From Panicum virgatum (taxonomy: Eukaryota > Streptophyta > Magnoliopsida > Poales > Poaceae), in NCBI RefSeq assembly GCF_016808335.1, contig NC_053141.1, forward strand, positions 22,798,640-22,862,639: a stretch of 64,000 nucleotides of DNA, in the 5' to 3' direction. Position numbers and translations under genes: made by a program. The notes below the pieces were generated by a model. That model was not told the origin of the DNA. It did not search any database and saw nothing but the letters and a program-made list of their open reading frames with translations. This document shows positions 1-11,257 of the stretch, one piece after another (position 1 is the stretch's first letter; the number at the start of each line of letters is the position of its first letter).

Positions 1-1
1 G

Positions 2-972
2 CCGACATTTTCTCACACGTCCGACCCTCTTCAAGCTGACGACTGGCTCCGTGCAGTGGAGCGCCAGCTGGACATCGCCCAGTGCGATGATCGTGAGCGC
101 GTCTTGTACGCAGCAGGACAGCTGCGAGGGGCAGCTTTGGACTGGTGGGAGTCCCACCCAGTTCAGGACCGCGAGTCTCTCACTTGGCTCCAGTTCCGGG
201 AGCGGTTCCGCAGCCACAACGTCCGCGCGGGCGTTATGAAGATGAAGCAGAAGGAGTTCCTTGCACTGAAGCAGGTAATCTTAAATATAATCATTCAGCG
301 GTTTCTTTTGAGCTAAAGCCCCTTGTTCTATCCTTATGAATCTTGAGTTAATCTTTCGATATCTATCTGTCTTTGTCACTTCAGGGGACTATGTCGGTCA
401 CGGAGTATCGTGATCGCTTTCTGCAGCTTGCTCGCTACGCCCCTGCCGATGTTGCGGATGACCGCAAGAAGCAGGAGCACTTCATGGAGGGTCTTGAGGA
501 CTACCTCCAGTACGCGCTGCTCAACCTCCGCTTCGACGACTTCAACCATCTGGTTGACAGCACGCTCAACACTGAGCGCAAGCACTTGGAGATGGAGGAC
601 AAGAAGAGGAAGATTGTCCCTGTTGCTTCCGGCAGCAACACTCGTCCTCGCCTCCAGCAGCCTCAGCAGTACCAGCCGCCTCAGTACCGGCCTCCTCAAC
701 AGTACCAGCAGAGGCCACCACAGTAGCACCCGCCTCGACAGCAGCAGCAGGCGGGGCATGGCCAGAGGTTACCGGCACCTCCGGCTCGTGCTGCTCCACC
801 GGCACCGCAGGCTCCCCGTCTGGCAGCTCCTACCGGACAGCAGGCTCAGGGACCCCCTCGCACCTGCTTTCACTGCGGCCAGCCGGGGCACTACGCCAAC
901 GCTTGCCCCCGGAAGGCGCAGGCGGGATAGCAGGGGCGCCCAGCTCAGCCCAGGGCGCCACTTCAGGGCAGA
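2..972 (+). pseudogene. gag of element A (partial, with intron-like insert and two stops)
   Basis: Frame 2 runs from base 2 to 274 and shows the retrotransposon gag core (residues DDWLRAVERQL and LRGAALDWWE). The frame resumes at 385 in frame 1 with the rest of the capsid domain (SVTEYRDRFLQLARY). The zinc knuckle CFHCGQPGHYANAC lies at about 864-905. Between 274 and 385 lies a 110-bp GT-AG segment whose removal restores the frame exactly. TAG stops lie at 724-726 and 928-930, both where CAG is expected from the surrounding Gln-rich sequence. Gag would form the virus-like particle that packages element RNA. The protein start is outside the window. Confidence 0.85.
275..384 (+). other. Putative spliceosomal intron inside gag of element A
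   Basis: The segment begins GTAATC after CAG (272-274) and ends TTTGTCACTTCAG at 384, with an AT-rich, pyrimidine-rich 3' half. Removing it joins codon CAG to GGG with no frame change and restores a gag segment that is continuous in element C (residues EFLALTQGT there, EFLALKQ plus GT here). Read unspliced, translation stops at 314-316. Inference: a true intron or an insertion that mimics one. RNA has not been examined. Confidence 0.7.
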
Positions 973-3900
973 GTGAACCACGTGACGGCCGAGTCAGCGG
1001 CCGAGGCTCCCAATGTGGTTATTGGTACGTTCATGGTTAATTCATATCCAGCTACAGTGCTTTTCGATACTGGTGCTACGCATTCCTTCATTACTCAGTC
1101 TTTTGTCGAGCATCATGGTATTCATACTAGCACATTAAAGAGGTGCCTGTTAGTATCTTCACCGGGAGGACAGCTAAGGTCTCACACTTACTGCCCGAGA
1201 GTCAGTGTTTCCTTGAGGGGTGTAGAGTTCTGTACTGATCTGATGGTGCTAGACACCAAGGGCATTGATGTCATTATGGGAATGGAGACTCTGGCCAAGT
1301 GGGGAGTTCGGATAGATTGTGCTCAGAGGACAGTCTTGCTATCAGCTTCCAGTGGCCAAGAGGTTGTTATCAGTGCAGTGGAGCCTTCTGGATTTCTTCA
1401 TCAGATGGAGGCTAGACCCACGGACGGTATTCGCGTGGTGTCTAAATTCCCGGATGTCTTTCCGGATGATCTGCCAGGTATGCCGCCTGAACGCGCCACT
1501 GAGTTTTGTATTGATCTCTTGCCTGGCATAGCTCCTATTGCGAAGCGGCCCTACCGTATGGCACCTATAGAGCATGAGGAAGTCAAGAAGACTATTGATG
1601 AGTTGCTAGCCAAGGGCTATATCCGTCGCAGCTTCTCTCCTTGGGCTTTTCCATTATTGCTGGTAGATAAGAAGGATGGCTCGAAGAGGATGTGTGTCGA
1701 TTATCGGGAGCTGAATGCAGTCACTATCAAGAACAAGCATCCACTGCCCCGTATTGAGGATCTCTTCGATCTGCTTCGAGGTGCTCGTATATTCTCGAAG
1801 ATTGATCTTCGCTCGGGTTATTTTCAGCTGAGGATCCGTCCTGGGGATATTCCGAAGACGGCATTCACCTGCAAGTACGGGCTATATGAGTATACGGTCA
1901 TGTCCTTCGGCTTGACTAATGCCCCGGCTTACTTCATGCATCTGATGAACATGGTCTTCATGGATTATCTGGATGTCTTTGTGGTGATTTTCATTGATGA
2001 TATTCTGATCTTCTCCAAGACAGAAGAAGAGCATGAGGAGCATCTGAGACTCGTATTGCAGAGACTGAGAGAGCATCAGTTGTATGCCAAGTTCAGCAAG
2101 TGCGAGTTCTGGATTGACGAGGTTCCATTCCTCGGTCATGTTATCTCTCAGGGAGGCATTGCTGTTGATCCGAGCAAGGAGAAGGATGTGCTCGAGTGGG
2201 AGACACCGCAGACAGTAAAGGAAGTCAGGTCTTTCTTGGGCTTAGCTGGATATTATCGGAGGTTCATTGAGAATTTCTCCAAGATCGCGAAGCCTTTGAC
2301 TTCTTTGCTGGAGAAAAATGTGGCTTTCGTTTGGACTGATGAGCGTCAGAGGGCCTTTGATGAGCTGAAGAAGAGGTTGACTACGGCGCCAGTCCTGACT
2401 CTGCCAGACCAGACGAAGAGGTTCACGGTATATTGTGATGCTTCGAAGGATGGTCTTGGGTGTGTTCTGATGCAGGAGGGCAGAGTGATAGCTTATGCTT
2501 CACGGCAGTTACGTCGGCATGAGCTGAACTATCCTACTCATGATCTTGAGTTAGCCGCAGTTGTGCATGCTCTGAAGATTTGGAGGCATTACTTGTATGG
2601 ACAGCGGTGTGATATCTACACTGATCACAAGAGCCTCAAGTACATTTTCACGCAGAATGAGCTGAACATGCGGTAGAGGAGATGGTTAGAGTTGGTCAAG
2701 GACTATGACCTGGAGATTCACTATCATCCGGGCAAGGCCAATGTTGTAGCAGATGCTTTGAGCAGGAGAAGCTATGTCAACATGGCTGTGGCTTTCCAGA
2801 TGCCTCCAGAGTTATGCGAGGAGTTCGAGCAGTTGAGTCTGGGTTTCTTGCATCATACTTCGAATGCAGCATTCGAGGCAGTACCCACTCTAGAGGCAGA
2901 GATCCGGCAGCATCAGAAAGAAGACGAGAAGCTGCAGGAGATCCGTGAGTTGCTCAAGAAGGGCAAGGCTCCTCATTTCAGAGAGGATGATCAGGGTACC
3001 TTGTGGTACAAGAACCGGATCTGTGTGCCAGATGTGAAGGATCTCCGGAAGTTGATTCTGAGTGAGGCCCATGATACAGCATACTCTATTCATCCGGGCA
3101 GCACGAAGATGTATTATGATCTGAAGGAACGTTTCTGGTGGTATGGTATGAAGCGTTCAGTGGCAGAGTACGTGGCTATTTGTGACACCTGTCAGCGTGT
3201 CAACGCTGAGCATCAGAGGCCAGCAGGTCTGTTACAGGCTTTGAAGATTCCAGAATGGAAATGGGAGGAAATCACTATGGACTTCATTGTTGGATTGCCT
3301 CGTACTCAGAAAGGGTACAACTCCATTTGGGTAGTAGTGGATCGATTGACGAAGGTTGCTCACTTCATACCAGTGAACACTACTTACTCCGGTGCTAGAC
3401 TTGCAGAGTTGTACATCTCTCGGATTGTCTGCTTGCATGGTGTGCCCAAGAAGATCATATCTGACAGAGGGTCTCAGTTCACTTCTCGATTTTGGGAGCA
3501 GCTCTATGATTCGCTGGATATGAAGCTGTGTTTCAGTACGGCTTATCACCCTCAGACAAATGGGCAGACAGAGAGAACCAACCAAGTGTTGGAGGATATG
3601 CTGAGAGCTTGTGCCATTCAGTACGGTACTAGTTGGGATAAGTGCCTGTCTTATGCTGAGTTCTCATATAACAACAGCTATCAGGCTAGTCTGAAGAAGT
3701 CCCCCTTCGAGGCATTGTATGGCAGAAAATGCAGGACTCCTCTCTATTGGGATCAGATTGGTGAGAAGCAGCTCTTTGGCCCTGAGATCATAGATGATGC
3801 AGAGCAGATGGTTCAGACTATGCGAGAAAAATCTGAGGATTGCACAGAGCAGGCAAAAGAGCTATGCAGATGGCAAACGGAGAGACCTGACTTTCAGTGT

Positions 3901-4330
3901 TGGTGATTATGTGTACCTGAAGGTGTCTCCGATGAGAGGAATCCGCAGATTTAATGTCAAGGGGAAGTTAGCACCTCGGTATGTGGGGCCATTCAAGGTG
4001 CTAGAGCGGAAGGGCGAAGTTGCTTATCGCCTGGAGTTACCTCTCAGCCTCTCAGGAGTTCACGATGTCTTCCATATATCTCAGCTGAAGAGGTGTCTGC
4101 GAGTACCCGAGGAGCAGGCACCACTGGATGGAGTAGATGTGCAGGAAGATCTGACTTATACTGAGCATCCGGTGAAGATTCTGGAGACATCAGAAAGAGT
4201 TACTCGGAACAAGCGCATCAGGATATGCAGAGTTCAGTGGAGTCATCACAGTGAAGCTGAGGCTACTTGGGAGCGAGAAGATGAGTTGAGGAAGACATAT
4301 CCAGATCTCTTTGCTAGCCAGCCCAGCTAA
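973..4330 (+). pseudogene. pol of element A: protease, RT, RNase H, integrase, chromodomain
   Basis: Same reading frame as gag exon 2. Protease motif DTGATHSF lies near 1066-1090; RT spans about 1550-2150 with the catalytic box FIDDIL near 1990-2008; RNase H spans about 2425-2660 (YCDAS, YTDHKSL); the integrase zinc motif is at about 3068-3200 and its DDE core at about 3270-3580 (MDFIVG, SDRGSQF, QTERTNQ). The chromodomain is at about 4160-4310 (IRICRVQWSHHSEAEATWE). Breaks: TAG at 2674-2676 at a conserved Gln after RNase H, and a one-base insertion in the A-run at about 3826-3831. After that insertion the protein continues in frame 2 to TAA at 4328-4330. The polyprotein would process, copy and integrate the element. 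Confidence 0.92.
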
Positions 4331-4366
4331 ATCTCGGGGACGAGATTTCTTTAAGGGGGTAGGGTC
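4329..4366 (+). promoter_or_regulatory. Inverted repeat plus polypurine tract before the 3' LTR of element A
   Basis: AAATCTCG-GGGA-CGAGATTT (4329-4348) is a perfect 8-bp inverted repeat overlapping the pol stop. It is followed by TTTAAGGGGGTAGGG (about 4350-4364), which would prime plus-strand DNA synthesis next to the LTR start at 4367. The same arrangement occurs in element C at 51419-51454 with 7-bp arms, so it is conserved in this clade. Confidence 0.8.
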
Positions 4367-7300
4367 TGTAACACCCTAATTTGAATTCCAGCATTTAATA
4401 AAAAATTTAATTGGCTTTATTTAATTTTCTAAGGTTTATTGTGTTAGTCTTGCATTTAATCTAAATTTTTGTTCTATAAGTAATTAAAATTTTCCTTAGG
4501 TTTAATTGTGTTGTTGCATACATGCTGGTGCATTGCTTTTGTTTTTTGAGTGCTAGTTGTGAATTCAAATTTGAATTTGAATTCATCTAAGTTTGTGTTG
4601 GTTTGAAATTACGAAAGACCCAACTCAAGGATGTGAGCCCAACCCAAACCCTTGCAAACCGGCCCAAAACCCCAAACTTGAAAACCAGCCCAAAGCAACC
4701 CAAACCCAGCTCAGAACCCGCGGCCCAACTCTTGCCGCGGCCCACTCCCCTCCTTCTCCTGCGCTCTGGCCCAGCACCTACGCGCGCGGCCCATCCCTCC
4801 GCAGGCCAACGCCCCACTTGTCCGGCCCAAACGCGCGGCCCAGACGTTCCCCGCGCCTGCGCCGTTCAGCCCAGCGCCACGCCACTCCCGCTGACCAGCT
4901 AGGCCCGCATGGCAGCTCGTTCCCCTCCGCGGAGAAACAGAACCGCGAGCGCGGCCGAGATCTCCGGCCGCAATCCCCGCCGGGATCACAACGGGCACCC
5001 CCCCCCCGAGATCCCCGGACTTGCTCCTTTAAACCGCCTGCGATCCCCTGCGCCCCCTCCCATCCACGCGGCAGCCACCCCAAACCCTAGCACCGCCGCC
5101 TTGCCCAGAGCAGAGCACCCACCACCGGTAAGCAACTCCGCCAAGGCAATTCCACGCCTTCGGAGCAGCCCAGGCCAACCTGACCGCCGTGACTCCCTCG
5201 CAGGAACTCCACGAGTCGATCTGTGGAGTCCAGGAACCGGAGACGCCCCGCGGCAGCCTCTTCGTCGAACTCCGTCCGTGCGCCTCCGCCAGACCTCACC
5301 GCCGGCCGACCTACCCTGCAGCAACTTCCCCTTCAAACCCGCGGTGAGAACCTGCACACCACCCCGCTACTTTTGGCGCTAGATTTTGGTAGATGTAGCC
5401 CCGGGAGACCCCGAACCGCCCTGCGCCGGCGATGCGCCGCCGCGCAGTCCGCCCCGCGCCATGGCGAGCCCCAGCAGAGCCTCCCCGAACCCTGTTACCC
5501 CCCAGGTGGACTACACATGGAGCGTAGTCCATCCTGGACCAGACCGCGTGCCAATTAGAGCCCGGGAAGGCCGAGTTCGGTCTTCCCCGGTCGAGCGACG
5601 CCGCGGGAGCTCTGCTCCGGCGAGTCGCGCCGCTGCCCGCACGCCCCTTCGCCCGTGGCCGCCAGATCCGGAATCAGCGGCCCGGATTAGATCGGCGTAC
5701 CGCTTCGCTCCAGACCATTAGATCTGAGATCAACGGCCCATAATAGATCATACCGCTTCAGCCTAGATATTTTGCAAAAGAGCCCCTGGAGTTTTCTTTA
5801 ATCAACCCGCGGTCCACCTGAGTTCAAAAATATTTAGATTTAAGTCCTGGTTTTAACGCGTAGCCCCCTGAGTTTATTTAAAATAGTACCTGCAGTCCAG
5901 GCTTGAAGTTTTTGTGAGTTAGACCCTGGAGCTTTAGTTTAATTGCATTTTAGTCCCTCGGTTTTAGCAGAAAAGTCCCTGGAACCATGTTTTTATTACA
6001 AATAAGCCCCTGAACCTTGTTTTTAGCCTAGATTACGCGTTTTAGCTCCGTTTTTAGCGTTCTTTATATCCACGCGATCATTGTAACGCGTAGAATAGCT
6101 TTAGACTAGTTTAGTGTGCTGTTTTTATGTATTGATGTACTGTTTCTTAGTTTTTGTTAGTATTTGCTTGTATGCTTATTATGGTGCATTGTTTTGGCCA
6201 TGTGTTCGTGAGTAGACGTTGATCCATCTGAGGAGCCCCAGTACCAGTACGAGGAAGGCAAGTGTAACATGAACAACCTATCACTTTTAATTACAATTTC
6301 ATACTGCATTTTAATATTGTGTGCCTATAATGACTGTCCTAGCCACTTTATATCCTATATATATACCTTTGGGTTGTATTTTGGTTAGTTGTGCTAGGTT
6401 GCTACACTATAACACATTCTGGTCCTTTTTAATTAAATTGATTAATGGTTTACTTGAACTTAATTCTGAGAGTGGCCCTCTGTGTGGATGAGTGGCTCAC
6501 GTCTCGTTAAAAGATGGTTTTTGTAGAAACATGGTTTAGGGGGCCAGCACGGTGCTTAGTGCTTGGTTGGCCACTCTCCATAAGGACTGGTTCACAGAGC
6601 GACAACCTGGGACAACAGCGCTACCACAAGGCTAGAATGGGATAGACTTGGCTTACTAATTAGGTCTTTTTGGTTTGGAGTAACTTACCTGCGGGGCAAG
6701 AGTAGTAAGCTTCAATGGTCCCTGCTCCTCCGGCTGGTCTGTGCTTGGTTTGCGTACCTGTGCTTGTACCCCCGTGAGGTGGGCCCCATCATCGCTGACC
6801 TAACTCTTGCGGTTACGCCTTACCAACGAGATTCTTTGTAACGGCCTCGTAGTGAGTCTCTAGTCATCTCACCTAAGGAAGTGTGATGAACCTCTGGCGT
6901 AGCTCACGACTTGTGGGTAAAGATGTGCAACCTCTGCAGAGTGTAAAACTGGTATACTAGCCGTGCTCACGGTTATAAGCAGCCCAGATCCTCCTTTTGA
7001 TTAGTGGGGTTGTCTCCTTCCGACGAGGGAGGTGCCTCTCGGGGTTACCTTGGTGGCTTGGTTTCGGTTTGGTTCTCAATAGTATCATGATTAAATTTGA
7101 CTAATTACTATGTAACTGGGTTACTGGTAATTCATCAACTCGTAGTAAATAGCTTAAATAAAATTTTGCCAAGATTAAAAGCTAATGCAGTTGAGTCAGC
7201 CAACCTTAGAGCCTCATAGTTTGTGTTATGCTTGTTGAGTACAAGTTGTGTACTCACTCTTGCCTCTTCTCTACTTTTTCCTCTTGGCTACGCTACTGCT

Positions 7301-7618
7301 GCTCAGTTCCTGCCGACACGAGGGAGTTTGCTCAGCACTACCAGGACTACGAGGACTTCTAGGCATTCGTCTCCCAGTCGACGTCCCTGTGGCGCCCTGC
7401 TCAGCTTCGGAGAGCTTTTATCGTATTTGTACTTCGCTTCCGCTGTATTCAGACATTTTGTCATTATTGTAATAAATAACATTCGTATTCGCTTTATTAT
7501 ATCTTTTCACATGATATGTGCTATGATATACTGTTCATTCTATTGTATATACGTGTGACTTGATCCTGGCACGTATATGATTGCTCGGTTTATGTCCTTT
7601 TATAAACCGGGTGTTACA
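4367..7618 (+). repeat. 3' LTR of element A (3252 bp)
   Basis: Begins TGTAACACCC directly after the polypurine tract and ends GGGTGTTACA, a perfect 10-bp terminal inverted repeat with TG...CA ends. Inside: an AT-rich 5' part, a GC-rich block at about 4700-5720 (Pro/Arg/Ala-rich spurious ORFs, possibly promoter and leader), an AT-rich region, a mini-exon-like segment at 6216-6257, and a dyad TGAGTAC-N7-GTACTCA at 7237-7257. No protein family is recognised in it. Confidence 0.93.
6216..6257 (+). other. Mini-exon-like segment in LTR A (42 bp)
   Basis: The acceptor-like TTCGTGAGTAG ends at 6215 and the donor-like GAGGAAG/GCAAGTG follows 6257. Reading through in phase 1 gives an acidic, Tyr/Glu-rich stretch ending EEGK. 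Homologous segments occupy the same place in LTRs B, C, D and E. Splicing is inferred, not shown. Confidence 0.5.
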
Positions 7619-7967
7619 TACTCCTACCTCCCGGCAAGGTAGAGAGCACTCTCAAATAAGTAGAACTTGCTACTTACGCAGACAAGGGATCCCGCAGATC
7701 AAAGACAGAAAGTAAACAAGTAACTAAAGTAAAGAGAAAGACTAGTGAGATACCGACGAGAGACAAGGAACTTCGCTCCAAAGATATTTCATTCCTCTGA
7801 GGTGGCTTAAAAAAGTGGAGTAAGGCTGAAATAATTCGGCACTGCTTCTTTAGCTTGGTTTTCACCAAAGCTCTCACCTCACACTCTCCCTATTCTAAGA
7901 TGGACTACATCTTGTTTGAGGCTCTTCTCCTCTCCAAATGGTGTGTTGAGAGTGGGGGTGTGGGCTG

Positions 7968-7980
7968 CCTTTTATAGCCC
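7968..7980 (-). promoter_or_regulatory. TATA box on the minus strand
   Basis: On the minus strand this reads GGGCTATAAAAGG, a strong plant TATA context, placed where the promoter of a left-pointing LTR should be. Confidence 0.55.
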
Positions 7981-8686
7981 TCCAATGGGGGTGGCTTAGC
8001 TTCTAAGCTAAGCTAAGGTTGCCTTAGCTTGTAATCAAAGTTGTGGTTGCTTAGCTTGAAAGCCAAGCTGTCCACACATGCATGGCGGTTTAGTATCTTC
8101 CACTTGAAGGCTGCACACGTGGCGTATAAAAATGAGGATGGCCGGCCTCCCCTAGGCCAGCCGGCCTAGGATCTACGCCAAAATTCCACCGCCTTTCTAC
8201 TGAACACTCCTGATTGCCGGATGAAGTCAGTTTTAGTTGCGTTGGTCTGAAGCTGAGTAGTTGGGGGCCAGGTGGCCTGGCCTAGGCCGGCCAGCCTGGG
8301 CTTGTCCCTTCTCGGCCCTCCGATCCACCGATGTGTTGATCAATGGTTGCATATTCTTCTCATAGACGGTTTCGGGCTTGGGGTTGAGTTGGAGTACTAC
8401 ACGTGGACCCATCTTATCATGCCTCAAGCCTTTCGGTCTTGGTTTGTGTATTTTGTATGAAACCACATTGGATTGGCTTGCATTTGCACTCATGAGCACT
8501 CTGACCAAAGATGAGCATCAAACTCCATGGGGTATAGGCCGGCCGGCCGGCCTAGGATTCCTCCCATTTTGGCCAAATTTCGCACATGTTGTTCCTGCAT
8601 TCAAATACTCAACAAAACTAGTGGAACTCGTTAATATAAATCAGATTTGGTTTGTGTTGGCCATCAAATCATGAATTCTGGAGGAA

Positions 8687-8723
8687 TGTTGGCGGTAAAA
8701 ATCATAGAAATCGACCGCCAACA
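8687..8723. repeat. Perfect 10-bp inverted repeat
   Basis: TGTTGGCGGT ... ACCGCCAACA with a 17-bp spacer. It lies at the inferred start of the left-pointing LTR fragment. Confidence 0.75.
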
Positions 8724-8896
8724 CCGGGCCCTTCCCCTTTTAAAGAGGATCAGTCGCGCGTGCAATGGCAACCCCGAAGATCGCACGGAATTCGAATGGA
8801 CTTTCCAGAAGCAGCCTGAATCGTACTCAGCAAGGAGCGGGCCCCCAACGGTAACTTTCTGCCCATCGTAATAAAGCCCAAACGGTAAAAATACAA

Positions 8897-9007
8897 ACTA
8901 CCTGGCGTGTCTCCGTGACTCCGCTAGCGACCCTGCTCGGGGGTTGGGCGCCGCTACTACCCGGCATGTCTCCGCGACTCTGCCAGCGACCCTGCTCGGG
9001 GCTGGGC
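8897..9007. repeat. 59-bp tandem duplication
   Basis: Two diverged copies with period 59 (8897-8955 and 8956-9007). Both contain CTACC(T/C)GGC(G/A)TGTCTCCG and AGCGACCCTGCTCGGGG. The array ends exactly where LTR B begins. 8724-8896 shows no feature I recognise. Confidence 0.7.
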
Positions 9008-11033
9008 TGTGACAATCCAGGTTTTAGGGGTTAAAAATAAAATATTCGTGTTGATTCTAAAAATTTAAACCATAGCAAGGGTATTTTTGTTATTTTGGAA
9101 AAATACAAAGTCCTTTTTACAAAATAGTTTTGCAAAAGGCAAAATTTCAAAATTTATGAGGGGTTAAAATGTATATTTTGTTTTTCACTTTTTACCCTAA
9201 TAAAAAGATATATTTATGCTTAAGGCTACCCTTGCAATTTTAAAACTTAAGTTATATTTATTTGCAAATAAAAGTTTTGACGGATTTCAATATAATTTCA
9301 AATTTATAGCTCTTTTGTGTTTGGGCCTGAAAGCAAAGTTGTAGATCTTGAAAAACTACCCAACTTTCATTTTGAACACTTTTTCATTTGAAACCTAAAA
9401 TAGTGGGAAATTTAATGTTTATAGTTAACCCCCTAAATTTTTCCATATTTGCAAAACCATCCCTACCTTCATCCCCTTCCTCCCTTCACTGCCGAAACAG
9501 GGGCGCCGCCGTCCGCCGTGGTTCTCACCATCGCCGCCGGTCTCCCCGCCCCAGGATGAACCGCCGCCTCCACGCGTCGCTGAAGCCCCCTGCCGCCGCC
9601 TCTTTTCCTCTCTGCAGGCACCCTTCTTCCTCGTTGCGCGCGCGCACGCCATTCTGCTCGCGCTGTCGAACCGTAGCGCCGCCAGAACGACGCCATCGCC
9701 TCCTGGTTGCCGCCCGACTACACTTATCCTCCCAGGAACTCCCGCACATCTTCTTTTCTCTGTGCACCACCGCCCTGCCCACCATTGCCGCTCGAACTCG
9801 AGCTCACTGCGGGCTAACCTCTACCATCACCACTCTGTCCAATCCGACTTCACCAACAGCTCGCCCTCCTTCCTGCAAAGCTCCCAGGCTAGGCCGCACC
9901 ACCCCATGGCCGCCGGGATGCCGCCGCCGCGGACCAGACTATCGCCGGCCGCCCCTCTCCGCGGCAAGCCCAAATCCGGCCATCTCCTGACGAACTGAGC
10001 ACACCCATAGGTAGCCCTTGAGCCCCTCATGCTTTTCCCTTCCAGTGCCCCCACCCCCGGCGAGGGAGCTCGCCGGAATTTCGGCCGGAGCAGTGCTCCC
10101 CACCGCCGGCCATGACTAGGGACCCGATTGCAATGCTTAGTTTCTTTTTAGGGTCCTTTAAGCAAAGTTTCCAAACCCTTTTGTATTGAACTTTGAAAAA
10201 TCCTAGAAAATAGTAGAAAAATCAGAAAAATGTCAAATTAATTTTGTTGTGTTCCTCTTGACTAGCTCTATAACTTTGGTTACTAAAGTTTGTATGAAAC
10301 TTTATATTGTGTGCTCTAGTTTAATTATAAATGAGTAATTTATTTATATCTTTTTAACCATAGCTTTGTTATGCTTGATTTTTGGAACCTAGCATCCTTT
10401 TGCCAAGTATATTTTTATGTGAAATTTGTGGCCTAAATTCTTGACTTTTGCTTGTTATTTCATGTGATTTGTTTATTTCTTGCATATGCTCTTATTTAAT
10501 TTATTAAAGCATGTTTTTATTAATTTATTAGAGTCATCTTTTTATCATGAGATCTTCTAATCATAAATAGTTTATGGTAATTTTTGGGATAATTTTTGCA
10601 TTGTTTAGTTTGAGTTTTGGATTTATATTTGAGTTTTAAGGTTAATTCATACATGCTAGTATTGTTTTTGCTAGAATAAGCTCTATGTTTAGACTTGATT
10701 CATATACATGATCTTTTATTTTTAATTTTGAGTTTATGTTTGAATGGTTGAAATTCTTTTGAATTCAAATTCTAAATTTGAATTCAACCCACCCCATGTT
10801 CCTGAATAGAATTATCCTTGCTTTCTTTTGAATTCAAACCATGCTACCTAGCATAATTAATTTTGTTATTTTATGTAATTCCTTGTGTTTACTTTTACTC
10901 TACAAACGATTGCCCAGTAAAGTAACACTTTTAAGCTTGGTCTTAAATGTTTACTTTATTGGATAACAACTTTTTAGTGAAGGAAAGCTATACTTAAGCA
11001 CTTCACTAATTTCGAGTACTGCATTGCATATAG

Positions 11034-11257
11034 AAATAATATCGCAGGTCGACGGAATGTACGAATTCATCCAGGAACCAGATGGGAATATTTCCGAAGC
11101 CCAAGTCAACATTACGGAAGATAACGAAGACCTGAACATGATCCCGGAGTCCGAGAGTGAACTACATGCAGTCCAACCAACGTTGCGGAATTAACTGAAG
11201 CCCCGAATCCAAATTCGGAAGAGCTAAACCTTACTGACTCTATAGATTCTACTAAAG
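11034..11257 (+). other. Mini-exon-like segment in LTR B
   Basis: The acceptor TGCATATAG ends at 11033 and the donor ACTAAAG/GCAAGCC follows 11257. Coding-like phase-1 reading starts near DGMYEFIQEP and continues through ESESE-type acidic residues. One apparent base loss before about 11190 shifts the frame, after which it ends in GKPR. The length of 224 is one short of a multiple of three, matching that shift. Confidence 0.5.

Larger units (their letters stand above)
1..7618 (+). mobile_element. Element A: Ty3/gypsy chromovirus (Tekay/Del-like), 5' end outside window
   Basis: Seen: gag fragment, zinc knuckle, protease, reverse transcriptase, RNase H, integrase and a C-terminal chromodomain, followed by an inverted repeat, a purine-rich tract and a 3252-bp LTR. 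The order protease-RT-RNase H-integrase defines Ty3/gypsy, and the chromodomain places it among chromoviruses; the long LTR and the palindrome before the polypurine tract fit the Tekay/Del clade. The 5' LTR, primer-binding site and gag N-terminus lie before base 1. The copy is dead: three TAG codons at positions where relatives have Gln, and one frameshift. The right flank after the LTR is TACTC; its duplicate on the left cannot be seen. Confidence 0.93.
7619..8723 (-). repeat. LTR fragment pointing left, truncated next to element A
   Basis: On the minus strand the sequence would start TGTTGGCGGTCG at 8723, run through palindromic GGCCGGCC-rich stretches (8139-8170, 8268-8303, 8537-8554), and reach a TATA box at 7968-7980. 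It has no coding sequence. The left end is lost at the LTR A boundary, so its terminal repeat, family and any target duplication cannot be seen. I call it an LTR from the TG start, the TATA box and its context; the superfamily is unknown. Confidence 0.5.

Noticed and set aside
9388..9990. 200-codon frame in LTR B as a gene
   Set aside because: Arg/Pro/Ser-rich, no domain, overlapped by frames on the other strand, and located in the GC-rich LTR block.
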